DNA of 64,000 bases from an uncultured Prevotella sp. (GTDB lineage: Bacteria; Bacteroidota; Bacteroidia; Bacteroidales; Bacteroidaceae), in NCBI GenBank assembly GCA_900315765.1, contig ONAK01000004.1:39847-103846 (forward strand), written 5' to 3'. The position numbers were made by a program, and so were the translations under genes. The notes under the pieces are model-generated. The model did no database searches and was not told the origin of the DNA. It was given only the letters and a program-made list of their open reading frames with translations. Shown here in pieces: positions 10,514-19,604 of the stretch; positions within the stretch are counted from its first letter, which is position 1; each line of letters begins with the position of its first letter.

Positions 10514-10521
10514 CAAAGTTA
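10514..10521 (-). promoter_or_regulatory. -7 element (TAACTTTG) for the PEGA/BACON/LRR operon
   Basis: On the minus strand the sequence reads TAACTTTGCC about 40 nt before the PEGA gene start, matching the Bacteroidota TAnnTTTG -7 element. I do not see a good TTTG -33 element at 19-21 nt spacing, so confidence is moderate. Confidence 0.5.
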
Positions 10522-10614
10522 ACAAAATTTTTCGAATAATACGCATTTTTGAGCAGAAATTTTCGGTTTTAACACACTTTTTGCGTTCGAACGGTTTATT
10601 AGTGTTAAAACACA

Positions 10615-10647
10615 CTACGGCAGGAATGTTAAACACACCTGCCGTAG
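10615..10647 (-). terminator. stem-loop terminator after the GH31 gene
   Basis: There is a perfect 10-bp inverted repeat (CTACGGCAGG / CCTGCCGTAG) with a 13-nt loop, 23 nt past the GH31 stop codon. The U-tract after it is weak (TGTGTTTTAAC), so it may be a partial terminator or an mRNA 3' end stabiliser. Confidence 0.55.
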
Positions 10648-10669
10648 AGATAAAAAATTGTATAATAAA

Positions 10670-13657
10670 TTACAAGTTTACGCTAATAGCTTTGCCGGCG
10701 TACTGTACCATCTTGCCATCGGGGTTATCGAGGTTCAGTGGTTTGGGGTTATCGCCCGTGATGAGTACCACATTGAAACGACGGTTCTTCAGCATGCCAT
10801 TGAACTGGCCTTTGCGGGCTCCGAAGGATACGGTACGCGTGGCATCATCGTAGGTGATATCGATGGTGGCATACTTACCCTTTTCGTAGTTATAGTTGGT
10901 ACCCTCGTCCTCATAGAGCTGAAACTGACCATCCTTACCGGCATAGATATAGAGATTGATGAGCTCGGCGGGTTTCTCATCGCTCCACTCCATCTCAGGA
11001 CCGAATGGGATGATGGCGCCCTCGCGTACGAATACAGGAATCTGCTCGTATGGTGCCTCCACTATGAGGTGGCGACCACCTTCGGTGTATTCGCCGGTAT
11101 AGAGGTTGTACCAACCACACTGGGCGGGGAAGTAGACGGAGCGGTTGCGCGCCTTGTAGTAGCCTACGGGGCATGCCATGAGGGCAGGACCGAGCATCCA
11201 CTGGTTACCGATGTTCTCTACCTCACGATCGCCATTGAAGTCCATGACCAGCGCACGCATCAGGGTGTAGTCCTTGAAATGTGCCCAACCTGCCAGTGAA
11301 TAGAGGTATGGCATGAGGCGATAGCGGAGTTTATCGTAGTATACAAACGACTTATATGCAGGATGATTATCGGGTGCGATGTTCCAGATCTCGCGCAATG
11401 GCCACTGACCATGTGAGCGGAACAAAGGAATAAACGTTCCGAACTGGTTCCAACGGGTCTGCAGCTCGCGCCACTCCTTCAGGTCTTCGTTCTCCTGACC
11501 TGTGCGATCGAACAACTGCTGGGCAGCCACATAGCGGTTCTCGACACAGAATCCACCCTGGTCCATACCCCAGAAGGGGATGCCTGACATAGAATAGTTC
11601 AAGCCGGCAGTCATCTGGGCACGCATATCCTCCCAACGGGTACCGATATCACCACTCCAGGTGGCGGTAGAGAAGCGCTGTTCGCCAGCAAAACCACTAC
11701 GGGTGAGCAGGAACACACGAGGCTCATTCTTCTGACCCTTCCATACGCCACGCTGACCATTGTAGATGGCATCGGCATTCACCGTGCTATAGGCATTGAA
11801 ATACTCGGTTGAGGTACCTAAGGCTGTAGGACCACTCAAGGCCTTGCGATACCACATAGGGGTGCAGTCGCGCACATTAGGCTCGGAAGCATCCATCCAC
11901 CAGGCATCGATCATAGAGGTGAGAGATTTCTTAGATAGACCGGTGTAGAGGTTATCATCCATTTGTTTCCAGAAGAGTTTGCGGGCACCGGGGTCATAGG
12001 CATCGTAGAAACCATTCTTATAGCCAGGGCCTACCCAGTCGTGGATATCATCGGTTGGACTCTGAACGTACATCCAGCCTTTGGCATCCAGTTCTTTGTA
12101 GTTGTCGGTATTGCAATAGAACTTGGGCCATACGGAGATCATGAAACGTCCATGCATGGAGTGAACAGAATCGAGCATGGCCTGTGGATTGGGATAGCGC
12201 GAAGCCTCGAACTGATGCGAGCCCCACTGATCCTCGGGCCAGTAGTTCCAGTCTTGTACAATATTATCGATAGGAATATGGCGCTTACGGAATTCAGCCA
12301 GGGTCTCCTCAATCTCTGCAGAGGTCTTATAACGCTCACGGCTCTGCCAGAAGCCCAGTACCCACTTAGGATAGAGTGATGCCTTACCAGTGAGGGTGCG
12401 ATAGCCAGAGATGACCTGGTCGAGATTCTCGCCAGCGATGAAGTAATAGTCCATATCCTTGGCCATCTCGCTCCAGATGCTGAGTTGTTCACGCTCCTGT
12501 TTGCTACGTGGCTTAGCCACACGCAGACCACAATAAGCCTCACCACCATCGGGGCGCCACTCTATGCGCAGCTGCACGCGCTTACCCTTCTGCAGTTCGG
12601 TAGAGAACTTATAGGCATTGGGGTTCCAGGCTGTACGCCAGCGCTCAGGAACAACCTCCTTACCATCGATGTAGACCTTTACGTAACCTGAGTAATACAG
12701 GATGAATTGATAGTGAAGAGTGAATAGTGAAGAGTGAATAGTTTGGGGTTCGATGAAGCCCTCGTAGGTGACGTTGGCACCAAAGAGGTTGATCTCCTTG
12801 GGGAAGTTCTTGATACCGCCATTGTCGGTCTTGAGGGCGATAGCTGATTTCTCGGGGGTACCATACTCATAATAGATAGAATCCTCATGGCGTACCAACT
12901 TCTTACCACGGGCATCGACATAAGTACCCGTGAGATGGCCCTCGCGACCCTGCTTGTCGTAGAGTTTGAAGGCACGGTTGAGTTGGAGATAATCGTCGGG
13001 ATTACCAAAACGGCAATAGCTATAGCTATCCCAGAGGAGACCATAGTTCTTATTTGACAATACAAACGGGATTGACACCTTGGTATTATACTGGAACAAG
13101 TCTTCGTTCTTGCCCTTCATATTGAACTCCTCGCTCTGGTGCTGACCAAGACCATAGAAAGCCTCATCATCAGGTGAGTCGAACTTCATCTGCCAAGAGA
13201 GTCCGTGTTTCTGTTCCTCGGGTACTGTATAGCCGGTCTTCATACCCAACTCGCGCTCAGGAACCGTGAAGTCCCAGAATTTCTTTCCCTGTTGAGCTTC
13301 CTTCAGGAGTTGGTTGCCCTTGGCATCGAAGAAGGTAATCTGACCCGTGGTTTTGGACACCACTGCCTTGACATTCTTCGCCTTTACAACCACCTGATTG
13401 CCCTCGTCGCTAATGGTATACCCCTTAGCAGGCGCCACCTGCGGCACAATCATCAGTGAGGCAGGTTTGACGGGGAGTACCTCCTTGGATGTAGCCCTTA
13501 CACGGATGATGTTATCGTTCATCACCTCGAGTTTGATAACCTTTGCCTGACCACCATCAGGACGAATCGTCACATTGTTGCCATTGGTTTGTACATCGGC
13601 CGCCATCACTGTAGAAGCTATCATCAGCGCCGACACAAAAATCTTAATTCGTTTCAT
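10670..13657 (-). CDS. glycoside hydrolase family 31 (alpha-xylosidase/alpha-glucosidase type) with PA14 insert
   Basis: This 995-residue exported enzyme has a signal peptide at 1-19. A GH31 N-terminal beta-sandwich comes first (FYGLGQHQSEEF at about 165). A PA14-like domain is inserted at about 270-385 (YYSGYVKVYIDGKEVVPERW). The (beta/alpha)8 barrel follows: the nucleophile motif DAWWMDASEPN is near residue 589, and the acid/base Asp lies in TWSGDIGTRW near 668. A C-terminal beta domain follows. The family hydrolyses alpha-linked glucosides or xylosides; the PA14 arrangement is typical of Bacteroidota alpha-xylosidases. Residues about 306-317 (HSSLFTLHYQF-like) are encoded by a TATTCAC/TCTTCAC heptamer array inside the PA14 domain, an odd insertion. 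It follows the sensor kinase gene by 96 nt on the same strand and may be co-transcribed with it. Confidence 0.9.
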   Translation of the reverse strand: MKRIKIFVSALMIASTVMAADVQTNGNNVTIRPDGGQAKVIKLEVMNDNIIRVRATSKEVLPVKPASLMIVPQVAPAKGYTISDEGNQVVVKAKNVKAVVSKTTGQITFFDAKGNQLLKEAQQGKKFWDFTVPERELGMKTGYTVPEEQKHGLSWQMKFDSPDDEAFYGLGQHQSEEFNMKGKNEDLFQYNTKVSIPFVLSNKNYGLLWDSYSYCRFGNPDDYLQLNRAFKLYDKQGREGHLTGTYVDARGKKLVRHEDSIYYEYGTPEKSAIALKTDNGGIKNFPKEINLFGANVTYEGFIEPQTIHSSLFTLHYQFILYYSGYVKVYIDGKEVVPERWRTAWNPNAYKFSTELQKGKRVQLRIEWRPDGGEAYCGLRVAKPRSKQEREQLSIWSEMAKDMDYYFIAGENLDQVISGYRTLTGKASLYPKWVLGFWQSRERYKTSAEIEETLAEFRKRHIPIDNIVQDWNYWPEDQWGSHQFEASRYPNPQAMLDSVHSMHGRFMISVWPKFYCNTDNYKELDAKGWMYVQSPTDDIHDWVGPGYKNGFYDAYDPGARKLFWKQMDDNLYTGLSKKSLTSMIDAWWMDASEPNVRDCTPMWYRKALSGPTALGTSTEYFNAYSTVNADAIYNGQRGVWKGQKNEPRVFLLTRSGFAGEQRFSTATWSGDIGTRWEDMRAQMTAGLNYSMSGIPFWGMDQGGFCVENRYVAAQQLFDRTGQENEDLKEWRELQTRWNQFGTFIPLFRSHGQWPLREIWNIAPDNHPAYKSFVYYDKLRYRLMPYLYSLAGWAHFKDYTLMRALVMDFNGDREVENIGNQWMLGPALMACPVGYYKARNRSVYFPAQCGWYNLYTGEYTEGGRHLIVEAPYEQIPVFVREGAIIPFGPEMEWSDEKPAELINLYIYAGKDGQFQLYEDEGTNYNYEKGKYATIDITYDDATRTVSFGARKGQFNGMLKNRRFNVVLITGDNPKPLNLDNPDGKMVQYAGKAISVNL
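12710..12741 (-). repeat. heptamer array inside the GH31 coding sequence
   Basis: Just over four 7-bp units (CTATTCA/CTCTTCA on the coding strand) lie in frame in the PA14 domain. The coding strand carries the orientation with no stop codon, the reverse of the intergenic copies in this window. Confidence 0.85.
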
Positions 13658-13753
13658 TAGTTATTATTGTTAATGTTGATACTTCGTATCGAGCCCTCTC
13701 ACGTTCGGCAAAGCTTAAGCAAGCTTATCTTTGCTCTCACTTAATCGAGGCCT

Positions 13754-16700
13754 TTAATCATCGTCGTCCATCATGACGGCCTCCTCTGCCCTCGCCTCCT
13801 CGTCAACAGGCAGGTTGATGGTGAAGATAGAACCGCCACTGGGGTTGTTTTCGGCAATGATGGTACCACCGTGCATCTCGACAATAGCCTTGACGAAGAA
13901 CAGGCTCATACCCGAGTCGTCATCACTGATCATCGGGTCGAAGATGCTCTCCTCGGCTCCCTCAGGAATACCCACGCCATTATCGGAGATACGGATGGTG
14001 GCAGAGGTGGAGGTCTTATCGACGAACACCTTGATCTTACAATCGGTTGGTGAGAACAGGGCACTATTGCTGAGGATCATCTGTACGGCCTGCGCCATCT
14101 GATCGTGATCGAAATCAACGGTGAGATCGTTAGCCAACGGGAAGAACGAGAACTTGACATGTTTGCCAAGAGGCGCCTTGAACAGGGCGCACTGTTCCTT
14201 CATGAAGTGCTGCAGATCGTGCGGTTTCTTGACCGTCTCCTCGATAGACCATGCCTGCGCATAAAGTTCCTCAGCCTGAGCCTTCTGGTCGCTCTCCTGC
14301 TGCTTCTGCAATTCGGCACGCATCTCATTCATCCACTGTTTCTTCATGACCTCCATGCGCAGATAATCGCGCTCGGTCTTATCGGCCTGTCGCTTCAGGA
14401 AGCGCTTGCGCCAGATGAAGATGCCAAGGGCCACAATCCCCAGGAAGATGACCATGATCCAGCGGTTACGCAACAAGGGAGGGGTGATAGTGATATTGAG
14501 TATGGCCTCATTCTTACCCATCGTTCCATCCTCGTTCAGCATCCTGACATGGAGCACATAGCTGCCATGGTGCAGCGACATATAGGTGATGTTTGGATCG
14601 TTCTCCTCGGTGGCAATCCACTTATCGTTGAAGCCTTCCAACTGGTAGACAAAGCGCGATGTGTTATGCATCTCACCCTTGTCGGTGGCCAACTGGATGG
14701 TGAACTGACTCTCGTAATAGCGCAGCACCAGTTCCTTGCTAACATTCAGGTCTTCATCCAGAATCACGCGACCATCGTAGGCCTCGCCAATACCCAACTG
14801 CTGTCCGAAGAGTTTCAAACCACTGAAGATAGGCGTCTCGTTATTATCGATGCTGGTGATGAGTTTGGGGTTGATGACATCGACACCATTCATACCACCC
14901 ACCAATATCAGACCATCGGGGGTGACACTGACTGAGCGCTGGTTATAAGGACCTTGTTGGAGACCGTCCTTACTGCTGAAGCTGCGCACATTGAAATGCC
15001 ACTGGCCCTGTGCATCCTTCTTAAGAACAACATTCGACACACCATGTTCGGTAATCACCCACATGGTGTGGACATGATCCTCGACGATGCCCACGACACT
15101 CGAGCCCAACAGACCCGAGTTCATGTCGAGCATGTGCTGCTTGTTGGTCTTGGTATCCACCACACAGCAACCAGCTGTGGAGCCATGCCATACCAGTCCG
15201 CGACTATCTTCCATGACACAGGTGGTGGTGGCCATGGCTGCCGTCTGACCTTTGATGGCAGGAATCTTGATGTTGACCACCTTGCCGCTGACAGGATTGA
15301 TGAGCGAATAGAACTCGGAATGGCCCACCATGAGCCACCCCTTCTTGGTCCAGCACTCAGAGGTGATGAAATCGCCTGGCAAGGTAGAGTTATGTGAGTT
15401 GATGTACTTGAACTTACCCGACTTGGGAGAGAGTTTCTGTACACCATTACCCAGGGTGCCCAACCAGATGTCGCCCCACTTATCCTCGGTGACCGACCAT
15501 ACATTGTTGTTGAGCAGTGCCCCATTGGTATTGGCCATGGTGTAGTTTTTTACCTGTCCATTTGAGAGATGTATCAGACCACCATTATAGGTACCGAACC
15601 ACACTGAGCCATCCTTGGCACAATGGCTGGAAACCATGATGTCGGAGGCAAAGCCACAGCGTGCCTTATCGAAGACTTCGGTCTCGCCCGTCGCGCGTAC
15701 ATATTTTATAATACCACGGTTATCGGTTCCAAACCAGAAGTTACCGGCAGCATCGACTGTGGTGGTATTGATATCGCCCAGCTCAAGGGTGTTGAATCCC
15801 ATGAGCTTCTCGATATACTGGTTTAAGCCATTACGATAGCAGGCTATCCACATGTTACCACTCTTATCGAGCATCAGCTTCTTCTGCGTGTTCTCGCTAA
15901 TAGAGGTAGCGTCAAACCGATTGTTTACAAACTGCTTGACCTGGGCGGTCTTGGTATCGATGACATACAGGCCATAGTGGTCGGTGACCAACCACAGCCA
16001 GCCACGCTGATCCATACACACATCCCAGACCTGCATATCGGGAGCCAGAGGCGCAATGCCCACAGAGGCCAGATAGTCGTTGAGCGACTTATACCAGACT
16101 TTATCTTTCTGACAGAAGATGAACTGGCGGTTGTTGGTCAGCACCCAGTAATTGCTGTGTTTATCCACATAACAGTAGTAAGCCTGACTGGGCTGTCCGC
16201 CATTATTCTTCATGAAGTCGTCCTTCCACAGCACCTTACCCTTGTCGCCATCGATGGCCATCATATCGCCATCGCTGGATGTGACCAGCAGTTTGTCGTT
16301 CCACTCGGCAAAGTTAGAGAAGTAATACTCCTTATTGATCTGGTCGGGCTCGTAGCCATACTTGATCAACTTGTGCGTCTTTTTGCGAGGGTTATAGCAA
16401 TAGAGTCCCTCATCGTAGGTCTTGACCCAGAAACGTTTCTGCGAGTCGATATAGAAGCGGTCGATACCGCCCTTAATGCCCCATTTAGAGAGGATGGTGG
16501 TTGGGTTGCGATTCACCTTCTCGGTAACAGGATCAAACACACTGTAGTTCATGCCCTGTTTCAACCACAGCTTACCCTCGCCGTCTTCCCAGATCTGGTC
16601 GACATAGTTATTGCGCAGTGTGGTAGAATCACTCGGATCAGAGTAATAGGTACGGAAGCGATAGCCATCATAGCGGTTCAGACCATAAGAGGTACCAATC

Positions 16701-16867
16701 CAGATGAATCCGCGAGAGTCCTGGAACAGATAGTTGATCTGCGAGTTTGACAAGCCATCGCGCGCATCAAGCCTACGGAACTTCATGTCGGGGATTACTG
16801 CTGTAGCAGCACTCACCGACAAGCAAGCCATACATATAATAGAGGTAAACAGTTGCTTAATATTCAT
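13754..16867 (-). CDS. Reg_prop beta-propeller sensor kinase-like protein with no visible H-box
   Basis: The 1037-residue protein has a signal peptide at 1-22, then two-component regulator propeller blades at about 30-690 (for example LDARDGLSNSQINYLFQD and WIGTSYGLNRYDG). A Y_Y_Y domain spans about 705-790, a transmembrane helix about 802-820, a coiled linker about 825-900, and a HATPase domain about 905-1030 with an N-box-like MILSNSALFS and a G1-like ISDNGVGIP. Relatives sense carbohydrates in the periplasm and signal through a His, but the linker here shows no H-E-x-R or similar H-box, and there is no receiver or AraC domain. It ends in an acidic DDDD tail. A TTTG-N19-TACCTTTG promoter lies just upstream and GH31 follows. 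It may be a degenerate kinase or a non-His ATPase sensor. Confidence 0.85.
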   Translation of the reverse strand: MNIKQLFTSIICMACLSVSAATAVIPDMKFRRLDARDGLSNSQINYLFQDSRGFIWIGTSYGLNRYDGYRFRTYYSDPSDSTTLRNNYVDQIWEDGEGKLWLKQGMNYSVFDPVTEKVNRNPTTILSKWGIKGGIDRFYIDSQKRFWVKTYDEGLYCYNPRKKTHKLIKYGYEPDQINKEYYFSNFAEWNDKLLVTSSDGDMMAIDGDKGKVLWKDDFMKNNGGQPSQAYYCYVDKHSNYWVLTNNRQFIFCQKDKVWYKSLNDYLASVGIAPLAPDMQVWDVCMDQRGWLWLVTDHYGLYVIDTKTAQVKQFVNNRFDATSISENTQKKLMLDKSGNMWIACYRNGLNQYIEKLMGFNTLELGDINTTTVDAAGNFWFGTDNRGIIKYVRATGETEVFDKARCGFASDIMVSSHCAKDGSVWFGTYNGGLIHLSNGQVKNYTMANTNGALLNNNVWSVTEDKWGDIWLGTLGNGVQKLSPKSGKFKYINSHNSTLPGDFITSECWTKKGWLMVGHSEFYSLINPVSGKVVNIKIPAIKGQTAAMATTTCVMEDSRGLVWHGSTAGCCVVDTKTNKQHMLDMNSGLLGSSVVGIVEDHVHTMWVITEHGVSNVVLKKDAQGQWHFNVRSFSSKDGLQQGPYNQRSVSVTPDGLILVGGMNGVDVINPKLITSIDNNETPIFSGLKLFGQQLGIGEAYDGRVILDEDLNVSKELVLRYYESQFTIQLATDKGEMHNTSRFVYQLEGFNDKWIATEENDPNITYMSLHHGSYVLHVRMLNEDGTMGKNEAILNITITPPLLRNRWIMVIFLGIVALGIFIWRKRFLKRQADKTERDYLRMEVMKKQWMNEMRAELQKQQESDQKAQAEELYAQAWSIEETVKKPHDLQHFMKEQCALFKAPLGKHVKFSFFPLANDLTVDFDHDQMAQAVQMILSNSALFSPTDCKIKVFVDKTSTSATIRISDNGVGIPEGAEESIFDPMISDDDSGMSLFFVKAIVEMHGGTIIAENNPSGGSIFTINLPVDEEARAEEAVMMDDDD

Positions 16868-16909
16868 ATATAGAGGTTTTTAAATCTTCCAGTAAAAAGT
16901 GCGACGTTG

Positions 16910-16940
16910 CAAAGGTACACTTTTTTTTGAGAATAGCAAA
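16910..16940 (-). promoter_or_regulatory. Bacteroidota promoter for the Reg_prop sensor gene
   Basis: On the minus strand, TTTG (16937-16940) is followed after 19 nt by TACCTTTG (16910-16917), a close match to the Bacteroidota primary sigma consensus. It lies 43 nt before the start codon. Confidence 0.75.
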
Positions 16941-16958
16941 CGTTTACAAGTAATTTTT

Positions 16959-19604
16959 TTAGAATGAGGCTCTCACCTTCAGTCTGATGCCATGCTTATG
17001 GGCTGTTGGCAGCTCGTTATAGTTCAATCGGCGCACATACTCCACGTGTATAATCTTGAAGATATTGTGGATACCGACACTAAACTCCATGTATGGACGG
17101 TTGGAGTTGATGATATAGCTGCCTTCGGGGAAATACATGAGCATAGGACTGCCTGCATTCTTGTCGAGATACGGGTTGTTCTTCTCCGACAGTTCGCCCC
17201 ACAGGATGCGGAAGCCAAACCACTCGCGCCACTTCAGTTTGCGGATGAGTGGGATGCGGTTGAGAATCTTTCCGTTCAGGTCCCAATAGAGCTGACCAGA
17301 CAGGAAGCGGTCGGTGGGGAACTCCATGTTGTTGATAGACTCGAAAGTATAGTCCTGTACGATATACGAGAGGTTAGTCTCGGGCATGATGAGCAATGGG
17401 AAGGGTACCTTCTCCCACTCTATACCACCCTTGATCTTGAAGTCCATCTTACCCCACGAATTGAGCCAGAAGCGCTTGTAGATAGAAGCCTCGGTATAGT
17501 TATAGCTATACTCTCCGCCAAGTACACCCCTGAGTCCGAGGGTATGACTGACTGTGAACACGGGCGCATCGAGATTGATAGGCAATCGGCGCTGCTTGGT
17601 GTTGATAAAGGTCTCACCCGGTGCGAAGCGCAACTCAGCACGCAGCTCAGTGGTTCTGATCTTCTGACTGGGAATACTGTTTGCACTTGAGGCAGGCGAT
17701 GCCGGATTGCTCCAGTTAGTCCATCTGCTCCTGTCGCCATCCTCTGACAATGGGATGAAATACAGGTTGCCACAGGCCTCGTTCTCCTCGGTCTTAAACT
17801 GCAAGGTGGTGCGGAATCCCCAGTCCTCCTCACGTTCAAAGGTCAGCGTCTGACGGTTATAGAACATCATCTTGTCGACCTTGCTCCACTTGAAAGCGGT
17901 AAACACGTTATCCTTATCGGTACGCATGAACTTATCGGATGGCGACATCACATCGTAGGTTGACGAGAAGGTGAGTGTGCGCTGCGGGAACTCGCGGGGC
18001 AGGTACTCCTTCTTATTGAACGACCAGATGACATCGCCCTTGTAATACCACTTCTTAGAGCCCCATCCACGGGCCACATAGCCACGCAGGAACAGGTTGG
18101 AGTCGAGATTGGCCGTGGTCTGGGCAGAGATACGGGTACGGATGCCATCAATGACATTCTTGGTGATCATGGTGTTGATAGGACCGATATCCACCTTGCT
18201 CGGATTTTTCTTGGTTCCCGTCTCCACAAAGTTCTCGATGAGTGCCTTGAGTCCGAAGATGATATACTTAAAGCCCTTGATATTCTCGATGTTACTGATG
18301 AACGAGCCCATCTGACTCTCGCTCTTGGTAAGTTCTACCTGGCGATACTGATTCCAGAACTCGTCGCTACGCATCATAGCGTTGACATCCTTCACCTCCT
18401 TCTTGGAGCCTTTAAAGAGCTGTTTGGGCAGTTCATCGAAGGCATAGTCGGTGATGCGGGTGTTACGTATCACCGCCAGTTTCTGCAGGAAGCTGGCCAC
18501 TTTGATCTCGGTGAACATATCGTCGACACTCAGCACCCAACTGCCATCGGGCAACTGCGTGAACTCCTGCACTACCTGCATATTCTCTACCCAGTTCACA
18601 TCGCTCTTCTTAGGGATGGTCATCTCGCAGCGCTTGACCTGCCAACTGCTGTCGGCCAGGATATACAGGTCGCCACGGAAACCAAAGTCCTGTTGGTTGT
18701 TGGGCAGGAAGTGGAGCTGGAAACACAGGTCCTTATCGACGTACAGCGTGTCTTCGATATAAAAGCGGTAGAACCCGATGGCATCTTTTCCGATAGGCGA
18801 TGTAAACGGGTACTGCAGCATGCGCACCTGGTCATCGTAGATGTTCACATCGGTAAACACCTCTTTCATCACCGTGTTGAGGATATCGCCAGTCTGTATC
18901 AGGTCATTGATACCCTGTGTATTGATACCTTTGATGATGGTCTTCTCATCGTGCGGTTTCTTACGATAGATTTTCTGCGACACGGTTTCATCGACACTGA
19001 TGGGCAGAATCAGTTTATTGTTATAGGGACAAGCCTCTATCTGGTCGATGAGCCACTGTTTCTTCTTGTATTTCGGTGAGTCGAGAACCTCCGGTCTGAA
19101 ATCGTTCAGCGCCAGGGTTAGCTTCTGATATTTGTTATACTGATAGAAGTCGCGATTGTCGAGATGGGTTTGTTTCTTGGCCGCAATCACCTTTTTCATC
19201 ATCTCTACAGCCGGGTTGTTCTTACGACTGTAGCGCTGACGTTTGGTCTTGATGGTTACCTCCTTCAGCATCTTGTTGTCGGTCTTCAGACTAATCTTGA
19301 TGTTACTCTTGATACCAGAGTTTACATTCACCGTCTGTGACACATAACCCACAGAGGTGAATGTCAGCTGCCAACCATTGTGGCGCGTGATCTGGAAGTT
19401 ACCGTCAATATCTGATGCCACACCTACTCCATGGCCCAGGTACTGGGCACTGGCAAAAGGTATAGGCTCACCGGTCTTGGCATCAATAATCTGACCGGTT
19501 ATCATCTGCTGTGCATCAGCAGTGATTAGTGAACAGTGAATAGTGAATAGTATCACTACTAGTCTCAGCATCCACTGCGTTTTACTTTGGTTATTTCTCT
19601 TCAT
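16959..19604 (-). CDS. DUF5686 outer-membrane protein with carboxypeptidase-like regulatory domain
   Basis: The protein has 881 residues. Residues 1-32 are a signal peptide whose hydrophobic part (LFTIHCSLITA) is encoded by a heptamer repeat. A CarboxypepD_reg (CNA-B-like) domain covers about 33-115 (ITGQIIDAKTGEPIPFASAQYLG). The rest matches the DUF5686 family: a long mixed region, then an outer-membrane barrel ending in KHGIRLKVRASF with a terminal Phe. TonB-receptor-like plug motifs are absent, so it is not a normal SusC. Its start overlaps the stop of the HAD gene by 14 nt, so translation is probably coupled to the upstream lipid-headgroup operon. The molecular role of DUF5686 is not known to me. 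Confidence 0.8.
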   Translation of the reverse strand: MKRNNQSKTQWMLRLVVILFTIHCSLITADAQQMITGQIIDAKTGEPIPFASAQYLGHGVGVASDIDGNFQITRHNGWQLTFTSVGYVSQTVNVNSGIKSNIKISLKTDNKMLKEVTIKTKRQRYSRKNNPAVEMMKKVIAAKKQTHLDNRDFYQYNKYQKLTLALNDFRPEVLDSPKYKKKQWLIDQIEACPYNNKLILPISVDETVSQKIYRKKPHDEKTIIKGINTQGINDLIQTGDILNTVMKEVFTDVNIYDDQVRMLQYPFTSPIGKDAIGFYRFYIEDTLYVDKDLCFQLHFLPNNQQDFGFRGDLYILADSSWQVKRCEMTIPKKSDVNWVENMQVVQEFTQLPDGSWVLSVDDMFTEIKVASFLQKLAVIRNTRITDYAFDELPKQLFKGSKKEVKDVNAMMRSDEFWNQYRQVELTKSESQMGSFISNIENIKGFKYIIFGLKALIENFVETGTKKNPSKVDIGPINTMITKNVIDGIRTRISAQTTANLDSNLFLRGYVARGWGSKKWYYKGDVIWSFNKKEYLPREFPQRTLTFSSTYDVMSPSDKFMRTDKDNVFTAFKWSKVDKMMFYNRQTLTFEREEDWGFRTTLQFKTEENEACGNLYFIPLSEDGDRSRWTNWSNPASPASSANSIPSQKIRTTELRAELRFAPGETFINTKQRRLPINLDAPVFTVSHTLGLRGVLGGEYSYNYTEASIYKRFWLNSWGKMDFKIKGGIEWEKVPFPLLIMPETNLSYIVQDYTFESINNMEFPTDRFLSGQLYWDLNGKILNRIPLIRKLKWREWFGFRILWGELSEKNNPYLDKNAGSPMLMYFPEGSYIINSNRPYMEFSVGIHNIFKIIHVEYVRRLNYNELPTAHKHGIRLKVRASF
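19521..19551 (-). repeat. heptamer array encoding part of a signal peptide
   Basis: About four 7-bp units (CTATTCA, CTATTCA, CTGTTCA, CTAATCA on the coding strand) lie inside the DUF5686 gene and encode the core of the signal peptide. This is again the stop-free orientation. Confidence 0.8.

Noticed and set aside
13658-13753. GCAAAG...CTTTGC imperfect palindrome between the sensor and GH31 genes as a terminator
   Set aside because: No U-tract and the stem is mismatched; a promoter or operator is equally possible and neither is supported.
14105-14935. Long open frame on the plus strand opposite the Reg_prop sensor
   Set aside because: No domain or signal peptide is visible and it is a codon-pattern shadow of the minus-strand gene.
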